Assembly (NCBI RefSeq): GCF_000379445.1
Contig: NZ_KB902275.1
Coordinates: 54,983 to 118,982, forward strand
Source: Fangia hongkongensis FSC776 = DSM 21703
Lineage (GTDB): Bacteria > Pseudomonadota > Gammaproteobacteria > Francisellales > Francisellaceae
Direction: 5' to 3'
Length of the DNA stretch: 64,000 nt
A program made the position numbers and the translations under genes. The notes under the pieces are model-generated. The model was not told the origin of the DNA. It saw nothing but the letters and a program-made list of their open reading frames with translations, and did not search any database. How positions within the stretch are numbered: the first letter of the stretch is position 1; each line of letters begins with the position of its first letter. Shown piece by piece: positions 20,121-29,736 of the stretch.

Positions 20121-22142
20121 TCAGTATAAAAACCGCTCTTTAATTTCCTTAATCTGATCTCTAAGTTGACCTGCCTTTTCAAACTCAAGCTCTCTTGCAT
20201 GCGCTTTCATTTTCTTCTCTAGCTTTTTCACCAATTTAAGCGCTTCTTTTGCCCCTAAAATCGCATCAATATTAATCTCATCTATCTTGGTACGCTTGGC
20301 ATTTTTTGCTGCTCTTTTCTTTTTCTCAGGCGAGAAATCAAGCATATCATCAACATTTTTGCGAATACTTTGCGGCGTAATATTATGTGCTTGATTATAA
20401 TTTTCCTGCTTTTCTCGGCGCCTTTTTGTCTCATCAATCGCCTTTTGCATCGATTTTGTAATCACATCTGCATATAAGATGGCACGGCCTTTAACATTTC
20501 TTGCTGCACGCCCGATGGTTTGAATAAGTGAACGCTCAGAGCGCAAAAAGCCCTCTTTATCCGCATCAAAAATTAAAACCGTGCTCACCTCTGGCATATC
20601 CAGCCCTTCTCTTAATAGGTTAATCCCCACCAAGACATCAAAACTGCCCAAACGTAAATCACGAATGATCTCAACACGCTCAACTGTATCGATATCTGAA
20701 TGCAAATAGCGCACATTGACATTATGCTCAGCAAGATAATCACTCAAATCCTCTGCCATCCGCTTGGTTAAAGTAGTAATCAAAACACGCTCATCCGCTG
20801 CCACTGCCTTATGAATTTCAGATAAGGCATCTTCTACTTGAATCGAAACGGGGCGTATTTCCACTGTTGGATCAAGAAGCCCGGTTGGTCTGACAACTTG
20901 CTCTGCAAGGTTCTCTTGATGTGTTTTTTCATACTCTGCAGGCGTTGCTGAAACATAAATGGCTTGTGATACCAATTCTTCAAATTCTGGAAATTTAAGG
21001 GGTCTGTTATCCAAAGCCGAAGGCAAGCGAAAGCCATAGTTAACCAAGTTTTCTTTACGTGAGCGATCCCCTTTATACATCGCACCAATCTGCGGCACAC
21101 TAACATGAGACTCATCAATAACAACAAATGCATTTTGTGGCAGATAATCAAGCAGTGTTGGTGGCGGCTCTCCGGGTGATCGCCCTGATAACAACCTTGA
21201 GTAATTCTCAATTCCAGTACAATAGCCAAGCTCATTAATCATCTCAATATCATATAAGGTTCTTTGCTCTAGGCGTTGCCCTTCAACTAACCTATTTTCC
21301 TCTTTAAAATATTCCAAGCGTTCTTTTAATTCCTCTTTAATCTCATCCACCATCGATTTTTGTCGCTCTTTTGAACTTACATAGTGCGTCCCTGGGAAAA
21401 TGGTCGTGCGATAGGTATGTCTCAGCTTCTTTCCTGTCAATGGATCAATAATCGAAATGGACTCAATCTCATCATCAAACAGCTCAACGCGCACAGCCTC
21501 TTGGTCACTATCAGCAGGAAATATATCAATCACTTCACCACGAACACGATATGTGCCGCGGGCAAAGTCCATATCATTTCTTTTATACTGCATGTCACTT
21601 AAGCGTCTTAAAATGGCTCTTTGATCAATTTCATCGCCCACTTTTAAATGCAGCAACATTTGCATATATTGCTCAGGATCACCCAAACCATAAATAGCAG
21701 AAACCGTTGCAACAATAATAACATCCGGGCGCTCTAGTAGCGCTTTGGTCGCTGAGAGTCGCATTTGCTCAACATGTTCATTGATAGAGGCATCTTTTTC
21801 AATATAGGTATCGGAGACCGCAACATAAGCCTCAGGTTGATAATAATCATAATATGAGACAAAGTACTCAACTGCATTATGTGGGAAAAACTGCTTCATC
21901 TCTGAATATAGCTGGGCTGCTAGTGTTTTATTATGCGCCATAATCAAAGTAGGCCTTTGCACATTTTGAATAACATTGGCAATGGTGTAAGTTTTGCCAG
22001 AGCCTGTTACCCCCAAAAGCGTCTGATGTCGCAAGCCTTTTTCCAAGCCCCTAACCAAAGAGGAAATGGCGTTTGGCTGATCTCCAGATGGCTGATAGTT
22101 TGTAACCAGTTCAAAGTGTTTTGACTCTTTTCTTTCTAACAT
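20121..22142 (-). CDS. uvrB: Excinuclease ABC subunit B
   Basis: Damage-verification helicase of nucleotide excision repair, loaded by UvrA and recruiting UvrC. The 673-residue length is typical. Seen: [14 protein letters not shown] (Walker A), [13 protein letters not shown] (beta-hairpin that probes damage), VIDESHV (Walker B), [12 protein letters not shown], the late helicase motifs ([20 protein letters not shown]) and a C-terminal UVR motif rich in Lys/Glu ending KERFLY. The divergent 77-bp gap shows no clear LexA box by eye. Confidence 0.98.
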   Translation of the reverse strand: MLERKESKHFELVTNYQPSGDQPNAISSLVRGLEKGLRHQTLLGVTGSGKTYTIANVIQNVQRPTLIMAHNKTLAAQLYSEMKQFFPHNAVEYFVSYYDYYQPEAYVAVSDTYIEKDASINEHVEQMRLSATKALLERPDVIIVATVSAIYGLGDPEQYMQMLLHLKVGDEIDQRAILRRLSDMQYKRNDMDFARGTYRVRGEVIDIFPADSDQEAVRVELFDDEIESISIIDPLTGKKLRHTYRTTIFPGTHYVSSKERQKSMVDEIKEELKERLEYFKEENRLVEGQRLEQRTLYDIEMINELGYCTGIENYSRLLSGRSPGEPPPTLLDYLPQNAFVVIDESHVSVPQIGAMYKGDRSRKENLVNYGFRLPSALDNRPLKFPEFEELVSQAIYVSATPAEYEKTHQENLAEQVVRPTGLLDPTVEIRPVSIQVEDALSEIHKAVAADERVLITTLTKRMAEDLSDYLAEHNVNVRYLHSDIDTVERVEIIRDLRLGSFDVLVGINLLREGLDMPEVSTVLIFDADKEGFLRSERSLIQTIGRAARNVKGRAILYADVITKSMQKAIDETKRRREKQENYNQAHNITPQSIRKNVDDMLDFSPEKKKRAAKNAKRTKIDEINIDAILGAKEALKLVKKLEKKMKAHARELEFEKAGQLRDQIKEIKERFLY

Positions 22143-22219
22143 GACCTGTCATTTGCCATTTGTTTGCACTTATTATATCGTAAAGGCATATTCAATTCAT
22201 TGAAAGGACAACAACCAGC

Positions 22220-22597
22220 ATGGAAAATACTCATTCCAAAAAAGCGCGCGGTTTAGATATTTTACAAAAAATACATCCTGACGCTTTTGTGCGTTTAAGT
22301 GATGAAATGAAAGATATTTGCCCAGAGATGAGCGAATATATCGCAGAGTTTGCCTATGGCACCATCTATACAAGAGAAACACTAGACATTGAGTCTCGCT
22401 CACTTTGTACCATAAGCATACTGACAACGCTTGGTGGCGTCACATCCGAGCTAAAAGCACATATCCAAGGCGCGCTTAATCTTGGCATTTCAAAAGAAAA
22501 GATTACCGAAACCATCGTCCATACACTGATATACGCAGGCTTCCCACGCGCACTTGAAGGGCTCAAGGTTGCAAAAGAGGTTTTTTTGGCTAACTAA
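22220..22597 (+). CDS. Carboxymuconolactone decarboxylase family protein
   Basis: A 125-residue all-helical protein with the CMD pattern LDIESRSLCTISILTTLGG, HIQGALNLGISKEKITETI and HTLIYAGFPRALEGLKVAKEVF. The AhpD-type CxxC pair is absent, so it belongs to the decarboxylase-like rather than the peroxidase branch. The true substrate is unknown. It is divergent from uvrB. Confidence 0.9.
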   Translation: MENTHSKKARGLDILQKIHPDAFVRLSDEMKDICPEMSEYIAEFAYGTIYTRETLDIESRSLCTISILTTLGGVTSELKAHIQGALNLGISKEKITETIVHTLIYAGFPRALEGLKVAKEVFLAN

Positions 22598-22750
22598 CGC
22601 AATAGTGCCTATGCTGTATCATCTCTTTTATTTACCAATTTTTAACAATAATTGGTGATTTTTTGTGATTCGCTTTCTTTTAACAGCCAAGATATTCTAT
22701 AACTATCTAGAGACAACAAGTTAGCTTATCATTATTGAATCGGGGTTGGT

Positions 22751-23608
22751 ATGTTAGATTATAGGAAGCTGTGTGTTATTGTGGGGGCATCGTGCATGAG
22801 TTTATCCTATGGGCAAACTATCAATCAAGCACCCAAAAATGAGGCTGAAAATTCACCTAAAGAGCTTACCGTGGGGGAGGAGTCAACATCGGAAAAAAAA
22901 GCTTCTTTTGATGTCACACGACCTTGGAGCATTGGCGTTGGGAGTATCTTCTCTCCCAACCCATATAAGTCAAGTGATGATAAAGTTCTGGCATTTCCGA
23001 TGGTGGCTTATAAGGGTGAAAATTTGCGCGTACTTGGGCCTTATGTTGGTTACAAATTTTTAGGCAATCAAGTTGCAAGTTTATCTGTAGATGCTTTTTT
23101 ATATCCTCAGGTATTTGATCCTGACAGCTCTTCTGATCCACAGTTACAGAAACTGGACGAGCGCCACTATATGGTAATGGGCGGCCTCTCTGGGAAACTC
23201 CAAACACCATATGGCCGCTTTCAAGCTGGTGTTAATATGGATTTAACTGCCGGTACTACTGGCATTATGATGAACTTTCAATATCTCAAAGCCTTTGTTT
23301 TTGAATCTGGCAAACATATGTTTATTACAACGCCAGGTATAGGGGTGCAGTGGACACAAGATAAAATTCTCGACTATTACTACGGTGTCTCTGCTTCAGA
23401 GTCAGCACGATCAGGGCTGAATGAATATCATCCTGATAGTGCATTCTCGCCCTATTTATCACTGTCTTTAATGTATCGTTATAACAAACGTTGGGCAGTC
23501 ACAGGAGCGTTTCGTTTAAATCAGCTGCCAAAAACAGTGACTGATAGCCCAATGGTTGGGCAAACCTATGTGTTAACTTCAGCCCTCTCTTTCACCTATT
23601 CCTTTTAA
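22751..23608 (+). CDS. MipA/OmpV family outer-membrane protein
   Basis: A 285-residue exported barrel. A signal peptide (VIVGASCMSLSYGQ region) and a short charged linker are followed by WSIGVGSIFSPNPYKSSDD and a run of amphipathic strands ending in LSFTYSF with terminal Phe. MipA in E. coli scaffolds murein enzymes; OmpV relatives are porin- or adhesin-like. A good terminator hairpin follows at 23620. Confidence 0.85.
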   Translation: MLDYRKLCVIVGASCMSLSYGQTINQAPKNEAENSPKELTVGEESTSEKKASFDVTRPWSIGVGSIFSPNPYKSSDDKVLAFPMVAYKGENLRVLGPYVGYKFLGNQVASLSVDAFLYPQVFDPDSSSDPQLQKLDERHYMVMGGLSGKLQTPYGRFQAGVNMDLTAGTTGIMMNFQYLKAFVFESGKHMFITTPGIGVQWTQDKILDYYYGVSASESARSGLNEYHPDSAFSPYLSLSLMYRYNKRWAVTGAFRLNQLPKTVTDSPMVGQTYVLTSALSFTYSF

Positions 23609-23619
23609 GCTTCCCTTTG

Positions 23620-23650
23620 CCCCCTCAAATATAGGGGGTATATTATTTTT
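23620..23650 (+). terminator. Rho-independent-type terminator after the MipA-like gene
   Basis: CCCCCT and AGGGGG form a 6-bp stem with a 7-base AT loop, followed by TATATTATTTTTAT, 12 bases after the stop codon. Confidence 0.6.
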
Positions 23651-23705
23651 ATAATTCACTGTATCATAAATATACAAATTTGATTTTTATAGCAGGGGTG
23701 GGATT

Positions 23706-23861
23706 ATGCTAAAGAAAACAAATAAAGTACGACAGCGAGTAGAAGTTTTTTTAAGCGCTTCAAAACAAGCGTGTGATACAAAACTGAAGTCGCATACACA
23801 AATGACACATACAATTAAGGTTCCAGCAAGTAGAGCACAATTCGCTAATGTCATCTGCTAA
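23706..23861 (+). CDS. Possible small basic protein (51 residues)
   Basis: ATG at 23706 follows GGGGTGGGATT and opens a 51-codon frame (MLKKTNKVRQRVEVFLSA...), rich in Lys, Arg, Ser and Thr, with no membrane segment or known family. It ends inside a 12-bp tandem repeat (GTCATCTGCTAA twice, then a partial copy, 23850-23882). It fills the otherwise gene-less 340-bp gap between mipA and the LysR gene. Only the binding site and composition support it. Confidence 0.35.
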   Translation: MLKKTNKVRQRVEVFLSASKQACDTKLKSHTQMTHTIKVPASRAQFANVIC

Positions 23862-23948
23862 GTCATCTGCTAAGTCACCTGCATTTTCTGGGTTGACTTA
23901 TTAGCTTGATTTGACAAAGATGGATGAAAGTGCTTTTTTGGTAGTTTT

Positions 23949-24833
23949 ATGATTACAGTTAAACAGTTACAGATATTCTCTGCAATTGCCCAAACAGGCA
24001 GCATCACAAAAGCCGCAAAAAACCTCAATTTGACGCAACCAGCGGTTAGCGCTGCGTTGTCTACTTTAGAGGGACAGCTTCAGGTGAAGCTATTTGACCG
24101 TTTAGATAGAAAAATTGCACTTAACGATAATGGCAGACGCTTTTTTCCAGAGGCTTTATCCTTAGTGGATAAAGTTAATACAATGGAAAAAACTTTTAGC
24201 AAAGAAAAAAACCTCACTGGCAATATCAAAATTGCAGCAAGTACGACAATTGGGAACTATATTTTACCGCCTATTATGGCGAAGTTTAAAACAGCCTATC
24301 CAGAGGTGAAACTCTCCCTTAGTATTGCCAATACAGACAGCGTAATTGAGCAGATTGCACATTATGATGCAGATGTGGGTTTTATAGAGGGCTATTGCTT
24401 ACACTCAAACATTCATGCCCACGCATTTCAAGAAGATGAACTGATCTTTATTGTAAATGACACACACCCGCTTTTGAAAAAGAAACACCTTACACCACAA
24501 GATTTGGCAAACTATCCCTTTGTGATTCGTGAACAAGGCTCCGGTAGTCGACAAATTTTTGAAGAGCAGGCACTGCCTGTACTTGGGCACAATGTCGAGA
24601 TATTTCTCGAGCTAGGTGGAAGCTCAGCCATTAAAGCTGCGATAAAACACAGTAATGCCATCGGATGCATTTCAAAAAATGCTTATACTGAATCTGAGGG
24701 TTTATCTATCATTACAGCAAAAGGGATTTCACTGAATCGCACCTTTTTGCTACTGCAAAATAAACGCCTACACGTATCAAGACTTCTTGAAGAGTGGCTT
24801 GATTGGATGTATACCGCAGGAAAAAGAAAATAA
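23949..24833 (+). CDS. LysR-family transcriptional regulator (YeiE/CysL-like)
   Basis: A 294-residue LTTR. The N-terminal winged HTH (QLQIFSAIAQTGSITKAAK, LTQPAVSAALSTLE, LFDR) is followed by the substrate-binding domain from about residue 90. The segment LELGGSSAIKAAIKHSNAIG resembles the effector pocket of YeiE and CysL-type regulators. Its target is not obvious, because the next gene is convergent and the previous one is behind a terminator. Confidence 0.92.
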   Translation: MITVKQLQIFSAIAQTGSITKAAKNLNLTQPAVSAALSTLEGQLQVKLFDRLDRKIALNDNGRRFFPEALSLVDKVNTMEKTFSKEKNLTGNIKIAASTTIGNYILPPIMAKFKTAYPEVKLSLSIANTDSVIEQIAHYDADVGFIEGYCLHSNIHAHAFQEDELIFIVNDTHPLLKKKHLTPQDLANYPFVIREQGSGSRQIFEEQALPVLGHNVEIFLELGGSSAIKAAIKHSNAIGCISKNAYTESEGLSIITAKGISLNRTFLLLQNKRLHVSRLLEEWLDWMYTAGKRK

Positions 24834-24845
24834 CAGTACTATTTA

Positions 24846-25049
24846 CTATTTACTTCTATAGACAAGCTTTAAAAGCTTCAAAGAGTACAATGCACAAAGA
24901 CCAATAATCACATAGACAATTTTCTCTGTAACAGGGTAGTCCGCTAAGATACTATTCACTAAATTAAAGCTAAAAACACTTAGCAAAAACCAGTTAAATG
25001 CACCGATAATCGTAATCAAAAGAACAATGACATTTACAAACTTCATCAC
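24846..25049 (-). CDS. DUF378 small membrane protein
   Basis: A 67-residue protein with two membrane helices and the pattern FVNVIVLLITIIGAFNWFLL, typical of the DUF378/YuzA family. The function is unknown. Either the GTG at 25049 or the ATG at 25046 can start it; AGGAGA lies 7-10 bases upstream. It sits 11 bases behind pgsA and is likely co-transcribed. Confidence 0.85.
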   Translation of the reverse strand: MMKFVNVIVLLITIIGAFNWFLLSVFSFNLVNSILADYPVTEKIVYVIIGLCALYSLKLLKLVYRSK

Positions 25050-25060
25050 AATACATCTCC

Positions 25061-25633
25061 TTATGAAATCATGCTTTTGTCTTCTTTCACTGCCTTATAT
25101 GCAGCTGAAAGATAAAGCCACATTGAATAAACCGTTAAAATCACGGCAGCATATAATAAAATAAATCCTAAAATCACCCACAGATCTGTTAAGCTTTTGG
25201 GTTTTAATAGCAGTAAAAAGATTGCCGCCATCTGACAAGCAGTTTTGACTTTTCCAACCATCGATACTTTAACCACTGACCTTTGGCCAATCTCTGCCAT
25301 CCACTCACGCAGCGCAGAGACAATAATCTCACGACAAATAATGATAATAGCTGGAACAGCAACCCATGGGTAAGGATAAAGTGCAATTAAAAGCCCAAGC
25401 GCTGTTGCCACCATAAGTTTATCTGCAACAGGATCTAAAAAAGCGCCAAGCTTTGTGGTTTGCTGAAAGTATCTTGCTAAAAATCCATCTAACCAATCTG
25501 TCAGTGCTGCCAGTAGAAAAATGGTTGCACTTACACCATGGTGGTGTGGAAAAGGAACATAGAACGCAATGACTAATACTGGAATTAATAAAATGCGCAG
25601 CATGGTTAAAATATTCGGAACTGTCCAAATCAT
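25061..25633 (-). CDS. pgsA: CDP-diacylglycerol-glycerol-3-phosphate 3-phosphatidyltransferase
   Basis: Makes phosphatidylglycerol phosphate from CDP-diacylglycerol in the inner membrane. A 190-residue multi-helix protein with the complete CDP-alcohol phosphatidyltransferase motif, DG-x2-AR-x8-G-x3-D-x3-D, in DWLDGFLARYFQQ and GAFLDPVADK. The start MIWTVPNILTMLRI matches family N-termini; an earlier TTG would add seven residues. Confidence 0.96.
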   Translation of the reverse strand: MIWTVPNILTMLRILLIPVLVIAFYVPFPHHHGVSATIFLLAALTDWLDGFLARYFQQTTKLGAFLDPVADKLMVATALGLLIALYPYPWVAVPAIIIICREIIVSALREWMAEIGQRSVVKVSMVGKVKTACQMAAIFLLLLKPKSLTDLWVILGFILLYAAVILTVYSMWLYLSAAYKAVKEDKSMIS

Positions 25634-25722
25634 AATGCGAATCACCTTCTTCAACTATCTACAACAAGCATACTAACACTACAAACCCAACACAACAAGG
25701 ACACTTAGCTTGGGGAGAGCGT

Positions 25723-26181
25723 TTATTTGACACCCGTGTGTCCAAATCCACCTGTACTTCTTTGGCTTTGATCACTAAAACACTCAACAGCAACAAACTC
25801 TGCCTGCACAACTGGCACAATGATAAATTGAGCAAAACGCATCAACGGCTCAATTTCTATCTCTTGCTGAGAGCGATTCCAACATGAAACCATCAACTCT
25901 CCCTGATAATCAGAATCAATCAGCCCCACTGAGTTTCCAAGGATAAGTCCCTTTTTATGCCCAAGGCCTGAGCGCGGGAGGATCATCCCTGCTAAAGAAG
26001 CATCAGAAATATGAACAGCAATACCCGTTGGGATAAGCTCACAAGCGCCAGGTTTGAGTGTAATCAGCTGATCAATGGCTGCACGCAAATCAACCGCTGC
26101 AGACCCTGATGTGCCATATTCAGGCAAAGAGGAGAAAATTTCAGGTCGTAATAATTTTAATTCGATAACAGGCTTATGCAT
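25723..26181 (-). CDS. dut: dUTP diphosphatase
   Basis: Hydrolyses dUTP to dUMP, keeping uracil out of DNA and supplying thymidylate synthesis. A 152-residue trimeric-type dUTPase. Motifs visible in order: [30 protein letters not shown] with the catalytic Asp, FAQFIIVPV, and the C-terminal [10 protein letters not shown] arm. It lies alone between pgsA and the YheT-like gene on the same strand. Confidence 0.97.
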   Translation of the reverse strand: MHKPVIELKLLRPEIFSSLPEYGTSGSAAVDLRAAIDQLITLKPGACELIPTGIAVHISDASLAGMILPRSGLGHKKGLILGNSVGLIDSDYQGELMVSCWNRSQQEIEIEPLMRFAQFIIVPVVQAEFVAVECFSDQSQRSTGGFGHTGVK

Positions 26182-26280
26182 TGTACTCTCAATTCAGCTC
26201 TATATAGCTTTTATTTTACAAGAAAATGCGCTAATCAGAGATAAAAATTAACATTTTTCCTGTTTTCTATATTTTGAAGG

Positions 26281-27276
26281 TTAACCCACCATCACCGCTT
26301 TGATGATTCGCACATCCATCCAGTGGTAAAAAAGCTTCATACCTTGAGATCGTCCAAGGTAGCCCATATGCCCACCCCCTTTTGTCTGCTCATAGGTAAT
26401 ATGCTTATTTTGAATATCCAAAAGCTTGGAGTTATCTATAAAAGGATCCTCACTATCTGCAATAATCAGGGTATTTAGTTTAATCTGATCCAAATAAACA
26501 TACGCACTTTCATTTTGATAATAACTCTCGGCATTTTCATGTCCGGCTTCTTTTGAGGTGTAATGATTATCTATATCATACAAGCTTAAATGGCGGTGAT
26601 ATCTAATTGAGTGATTCACTGCATTTGGATGCAATTTTAATCTGGCTAAATACATGCGATAAACCTTCTGACTAAAATAGCGATTAAATAGACGATTTTC
26701 AGGCTGTAATAGCTTATTAATGGAGGCAACTAAATCAATACTTGGGCAAATGGCCATTGCTTTTTGAATATGCATTTGATTAAGCTCAGGATACTTGCCA
26801 AGTGCCTTTAGTAGCATATTACCCGATAAAGAAAACCCAACTGGGAAAAGTGCAGCATCTGGGTATGTACTTGCAACATGCCTTAGCACACAAAGGACAT
26901 CTTCAGATTTACCCGCATGATAGATATTTCTAGCTAATGGCAAGAGCTTTTTATTTGCCCCTCGGTGATTAACACGAATAACACTCACACCTAAATGATA
27001 AAACTTTCTTGCTAAGCGAATCATATAAGCCGACTCAGCATCACCACACAGCCCATGAAAAAGAATAACGATCTTTTTGTCTTTTTTCAGATTACCTGTT
27101 TGTGTAGCACTTTTTTCAAGCTTTCTCGCCTTTGGCGTTGAAATAGATAAAACAAGCGCATCGCCATCAGGAAGCTTCAGTGTTTCATTATACCTTGGTG
27201 GCGCTTTTCCTGCTGGCAGCAAGCTGGCAATAATTGTCTGCCACTTTGCTGATAGAAATGTCGGTTGAAACTCCAT
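26281..27276 (-). CDS. YheT-family alpha/beta hydrolase
   Basis: A 331-residue esterase-like protein. LFHGLCGDAESAYM (oxyanion region), VNHRGANKK, nucleophile elbow GFSLSGNMLLK, acid Asp in DSEDPFIDNS and His in GGGHMGYLG give a complete triad. YheT/ABHD1-3 relatives act on esters of unknown nature; acylglycerol or phospholipid-like substrates are suspected in eukaryotic members. It is preceded 13 bases upstream by a secreted-protein gene. Confidence 0.9.
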   Translation of the reverse strand: MEFQPTFLSAKWQTIIASLLPAGKAPPRYNETLKLPDGDALVLSISTPKARKLEKSATQTGNLKKDKKIVILFHGLCGDAESAYMIRLARKFYHLGVSVIRVNHRGANKKLLPLARNIYHAGKSEDVLCVLRHVASTYPDAALFPVGFSLSGNMLLKALGKYPELNQMHIQKAMAICPSIDLVASINKLLQPENRLFNRYFSQKVYRMYLARLKLHPNAVNHSIRYHRHLSLYDIDNHYTSKEAGHENAESYYQNESAYVYLDQIKLNTLIIADSEDPFIDNSKLLDIQNKHITYEQTKGGGHMGYLGRSQGMKLFYHWMDVRIIKAVMVG

Positions 27277-27289
27277 ATATCAATGCCAG

Positions 27290-28273
27290 CTAGCTAACCG
27301 TGCTGATATTAGAATAGGTTGCTGTGCTAAGCGAGCAAGCGGCAAGATTACTATCACTTGAATCGACAGAACAATTACTCACAGGGAAACTTACTTGTAT
27401 TTGCGTTGGTGTGGTATCCGATGAAGAGCTATAGAGTTTGGCATAGATCACACCCTGCCAATAGTTTGACTCAGAGCCACTTGTTGGCGTGAAAGTATAA
27501 GATTTATAACCGCCATAGGTACCATTAATCACTGTATCTGCACTTTTTATGGTAACCGCATTACTCGATAGGGTGTTTTGCGAGCCACAACTATTATAAT
27601 CTGAAGAGCAAAAGCTTATTGAGTAATATGAGGTACTGGTATTTGTTAAAGTTAAGGTGATATTATTACTAGCGACATTAGCAAACGGATTCACCTCAGT
27701 TTGTGAAGTTTTAGACATCTGATAACTGTAGGAATAACTTGCTGCGCCAAATTTCATTTTAAAAGTTGAAGAGCTCGAATAAGGGTAATAGCCGCCATAG
27801 TTATTGAGGTTATTATTATACGGGTTTGTGCTTGTACTAGAGCTGTCTGTGCTACTTTTATCGTCAGTTTTATCCTGTTTATCATCTTTGTTTTTGTATG
27901 GGTTATCTTTATTTTGGTCGTTATTTTGATTACTTCTACTTGATTGATAACGGCTTTTATTTGGAGATCTAGGCGCACCACCTGCTACAAAAATAGGGCT
28001 GTTCATCGCCTGCTTATCAAGGGCTGAGTAATGCTTTGTTTCGCTCTTATTATTCTTAGGCGCTACTGTTTTGTCCTTGTCGAATTTTTTAAGTGACTCT
28101 GAAAGCTTTGCAATTTCTTGATTGATTTTTTCAAGCTCTTGCAGCTGTGCTTTAGATTTCTCCAAGAGAGCCGCATCTGTATTTTCCTCTACAGGCGCAC
28201 TACTCTCTGCATAGACTATACAAGATCCTAATAAAAACACACAAGCTATCAACCACTTCATATTATTACTCAT
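27290..28273 (-). CDS. Secreted Ser/Asn/Tyr-rich protein of unknown function
   Basis: A 327-residue protein I do not recognise. A signal peptide (KWLIACVFLLGSCIVYAES) is followed by a short coiled segment (about 35-70), a low-complexity Asn/Asp/Lys/Ser linker and a Tyr/Ser-rich beta-looking domain with three or four Cys that could pair (ISFCSSDYNSCGSQ and VSNCSVDSSDSNLAACSL). Export and composition suggest a surface or periplasmic protein. An internal ATG 12 bases in is an equally good start. Confidence 0.65.
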   Translation of the reverse strand: MSNNMKWLIACVFLLGSCIVYAESSAPVEENTDAALLEKSKAQLQELEKINQEIAKLSESLKKFDKDKTVAPKNNKSETKHYSALDKQAMNSPIFVAGGAPRSPNKSRYQSSRSNQNNDQNKDNPYKNKDDKQDKTDDKSSTDSSSTSTNPYNNNLNNYGGYYPYSSSSTFKMKFGAASYSYSYQMSKTSQTEVNPFANVASNNITLTLTNTSTSYYSISFCSSDYNSCGSQNTLSSNAVTIKSADTVINGTYGGYKSYTFTPTSGSESNYWQGVIYAKLYSSSSDTTPTQIQVSFPVSNCSVDSSDSNLAACSLSTATYSNISTVS

Positions 28274-28315
28274 TTTGATTATTCACCAACCATTGTATGA
28301 GAAAATCAATGATAA

Positions 28316-29074
28316 TCAAAGTTTTGATGCTCTTACAGTTGACCATAAAAGTTGCAAAGGTGAAATAACAACACTTTCTTTAAATGGGTTATCCACCTTT
28401 TTCAAATACTGTTTCAGTGCAAAAGCAAGTATATAATTGAAGTTTGCTAATGCCTTGGGTAACCCGACAAAGCGACTTTGTGATTGTTGTAAATTTTGAA
28501 TCATCTCAATATACGGTTTAAAGCTTTGTTTGTAGTCACCAAAGCTCTCAGGTCTCACCTCTGCATTCATTTGAATATTTCTAGAGAAGTGTTTTCCTAT
28601 CAGCAATAAATGACGGCTAAGCTCGTTGATATGATTTGTTGTTGAGATTGCTTCAATGTTATCAAAATCAAGTAATTTTGCCTTTAAGTGCTCAATACCC
28701 AAATAATTGTTAGTAAGATAACTGTCAAAATTCTCCTTTCTACCTTCTGCTAACGTTGCCATCACAAGCTCAAAGTCTTGCTGCAAAAGCTGATAGGCTA
28801 GGTTACAATCAAGTGTTTTCGAGAGATGATGCGTAATGGGAATGCTTGGCGCACTCTTTTTCAATCTCTCTAGCTCTTCTTGCCACCATTTTAATTTTTG
28901 CAATGCTGGATAAGGCTCAAAGTAAAACTCACTTGCCTTCATCCACTGATATTTCAGCTGATCAAGTGCATACAAACTTTGTGTTAATTTCTCATCTAAT
29001 TTTCGATAGGCGTAATAATGCATGCTGCCTTCTTTGGGCAACGCGCCTTCTATACATTCAAATAGGTAATCCAC
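28316..29074 (-). CDS. Squalene/phytoene synthase-like protein, probably without synthase activity
   Basis: A 252-residue helical protein. LQKLKWWQEELERL corresponds to the conserved trans-isoprenyl synthase helix, as in NDUFAF6-type proteins. The two Asp-rich substrate motifs (DxxxD) needed for prenyl condensation are not visible. It is therefore best called a family member of unknown role. It overlaps the upstream HAD phosphatase gene by 25 bases and ubiG lies just beyond, so translational coupling and a link to quinone or respiratory assembly are possible (inference). Confidence 0.6.
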   Translation of the reverse strand: MDYLFECIEGALPKEGSMHYYAYRKLDEKLTQSLYALDQLKYQWMKASEFYFEPYPALQKLKWWQEELERLKKSAPSIPITHHLSKTLDCNLAYQLLQQDFELVMATLAEGRKENFDSYLTNNYLGIEHLKAKLLDFDNIEAISTTNHINELSRHLLLIGKHFSRNIQMNAEVRPESFGDYKQSFKPYIEMIQNLQQSQSRFVGLPKALANFNYILAFALKQYLKKVDNPFKESVVISPLQLLWSTVRASKL

Positions 29075-29727
29075 TGTCTTAATTGCTCCAAACTTTCAAT
29101 ACTTGCATCATGCGGCCAAAGCGCCACATCCTTAGAAACATAGCCATACTTTGCAATCACTGACTGACAAAGTGCATATTTTGCCGCCAACATATCTACC
29201 AAACCATCACCGACATAAAGGGCGTCTTTTGCTTGAATATTCAATGTCTCAAGTGCATGAAAAAATCCAATAGGATGGGGTTTATGATATGCCAAGTCTT
29301 CGCGGCAGATAAGAATGCTGGCCGTTTCAAAGCTTGGAACAAGGGGGAAAACTGCCTCAGTTAAATCTCTTGTCTTATTTGTAATAACGCCCCATAAAAT
29401 TCCCTTTTCATTTAATCTCTCAAGCAGCTCTTTTGCCCCTTCATAAGCCGTGGTTTCATCATAGGCATGTTTTTTATAATAACCAAAAGCACTCTTTTTA
29501 ATTGCTGAAACTTGCGCTTTAGAGAGGTTGTTTTTAATCTTACTCACCAAATAACCAACGCCATTTCCCGCTTGATTTCTAAGCTTTTCATCATCAAAAT
29601 CAACAGGAATATCATGCGCCAAAAAAGCATGACGAATAGAGGAAAATATTCCCTTTGATGAGTCAAGTAAGGTTCCATCTAAATCAAAAAGTATCAGTTT
29701 TGGCAGGCTTGATCGCTGTAATTTCAT
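29050..29727 (-). CDS. HAD-superfamily phosphatase (Gph/MupP-like)
   Basis: A 225-residue HAD hydrolase. LILFDLDGTLLDSSKG (nucleophile Asp), VITNKTRDL (motif II Thr) with a downstream Lys in CREDLAYHKPHP, and YVGDGLVDMLAA (motif IV acidic pair). In many gammaproteobacteria the gene next to ubiG is mupP (N-acetylmuramate 6-phosphate phosphatase in peptidoglycan recycling) or gph (phosphoglycolate phosphatase). Context favours mupP but sequence alone does not settle it. It starts 9 bases after ubiG ends. Confidence 0.88.
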   Translation of the reverse strand: MKLQRSSLPKLILFDLDGTLLDSSKGIFSSIRHAFLAHDIPVDFDDEKLRNQAGNGVGYLVSKIKNNLSKAQVSAIKKSAFGYYKKHAYDETTAYEGAKELLERLNEKGILWGVITNKTRDLTEAVFPLVPSFETASILICREDLAYHKPHPIGFFHALETLNIQAKDALYVGDGLVDMLAAKYALCQSVIAKYGYVSKDVALWPHDASIESLEQLRQWITYLNV

Positions 29728-29736
29728 CAGATAAGT

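Noticed and set aside
22143..22219. Possible LexA box between uvrB and the CMD gene
   Set aside because: No CTG-N10-CAG palindrome could be found by eye.
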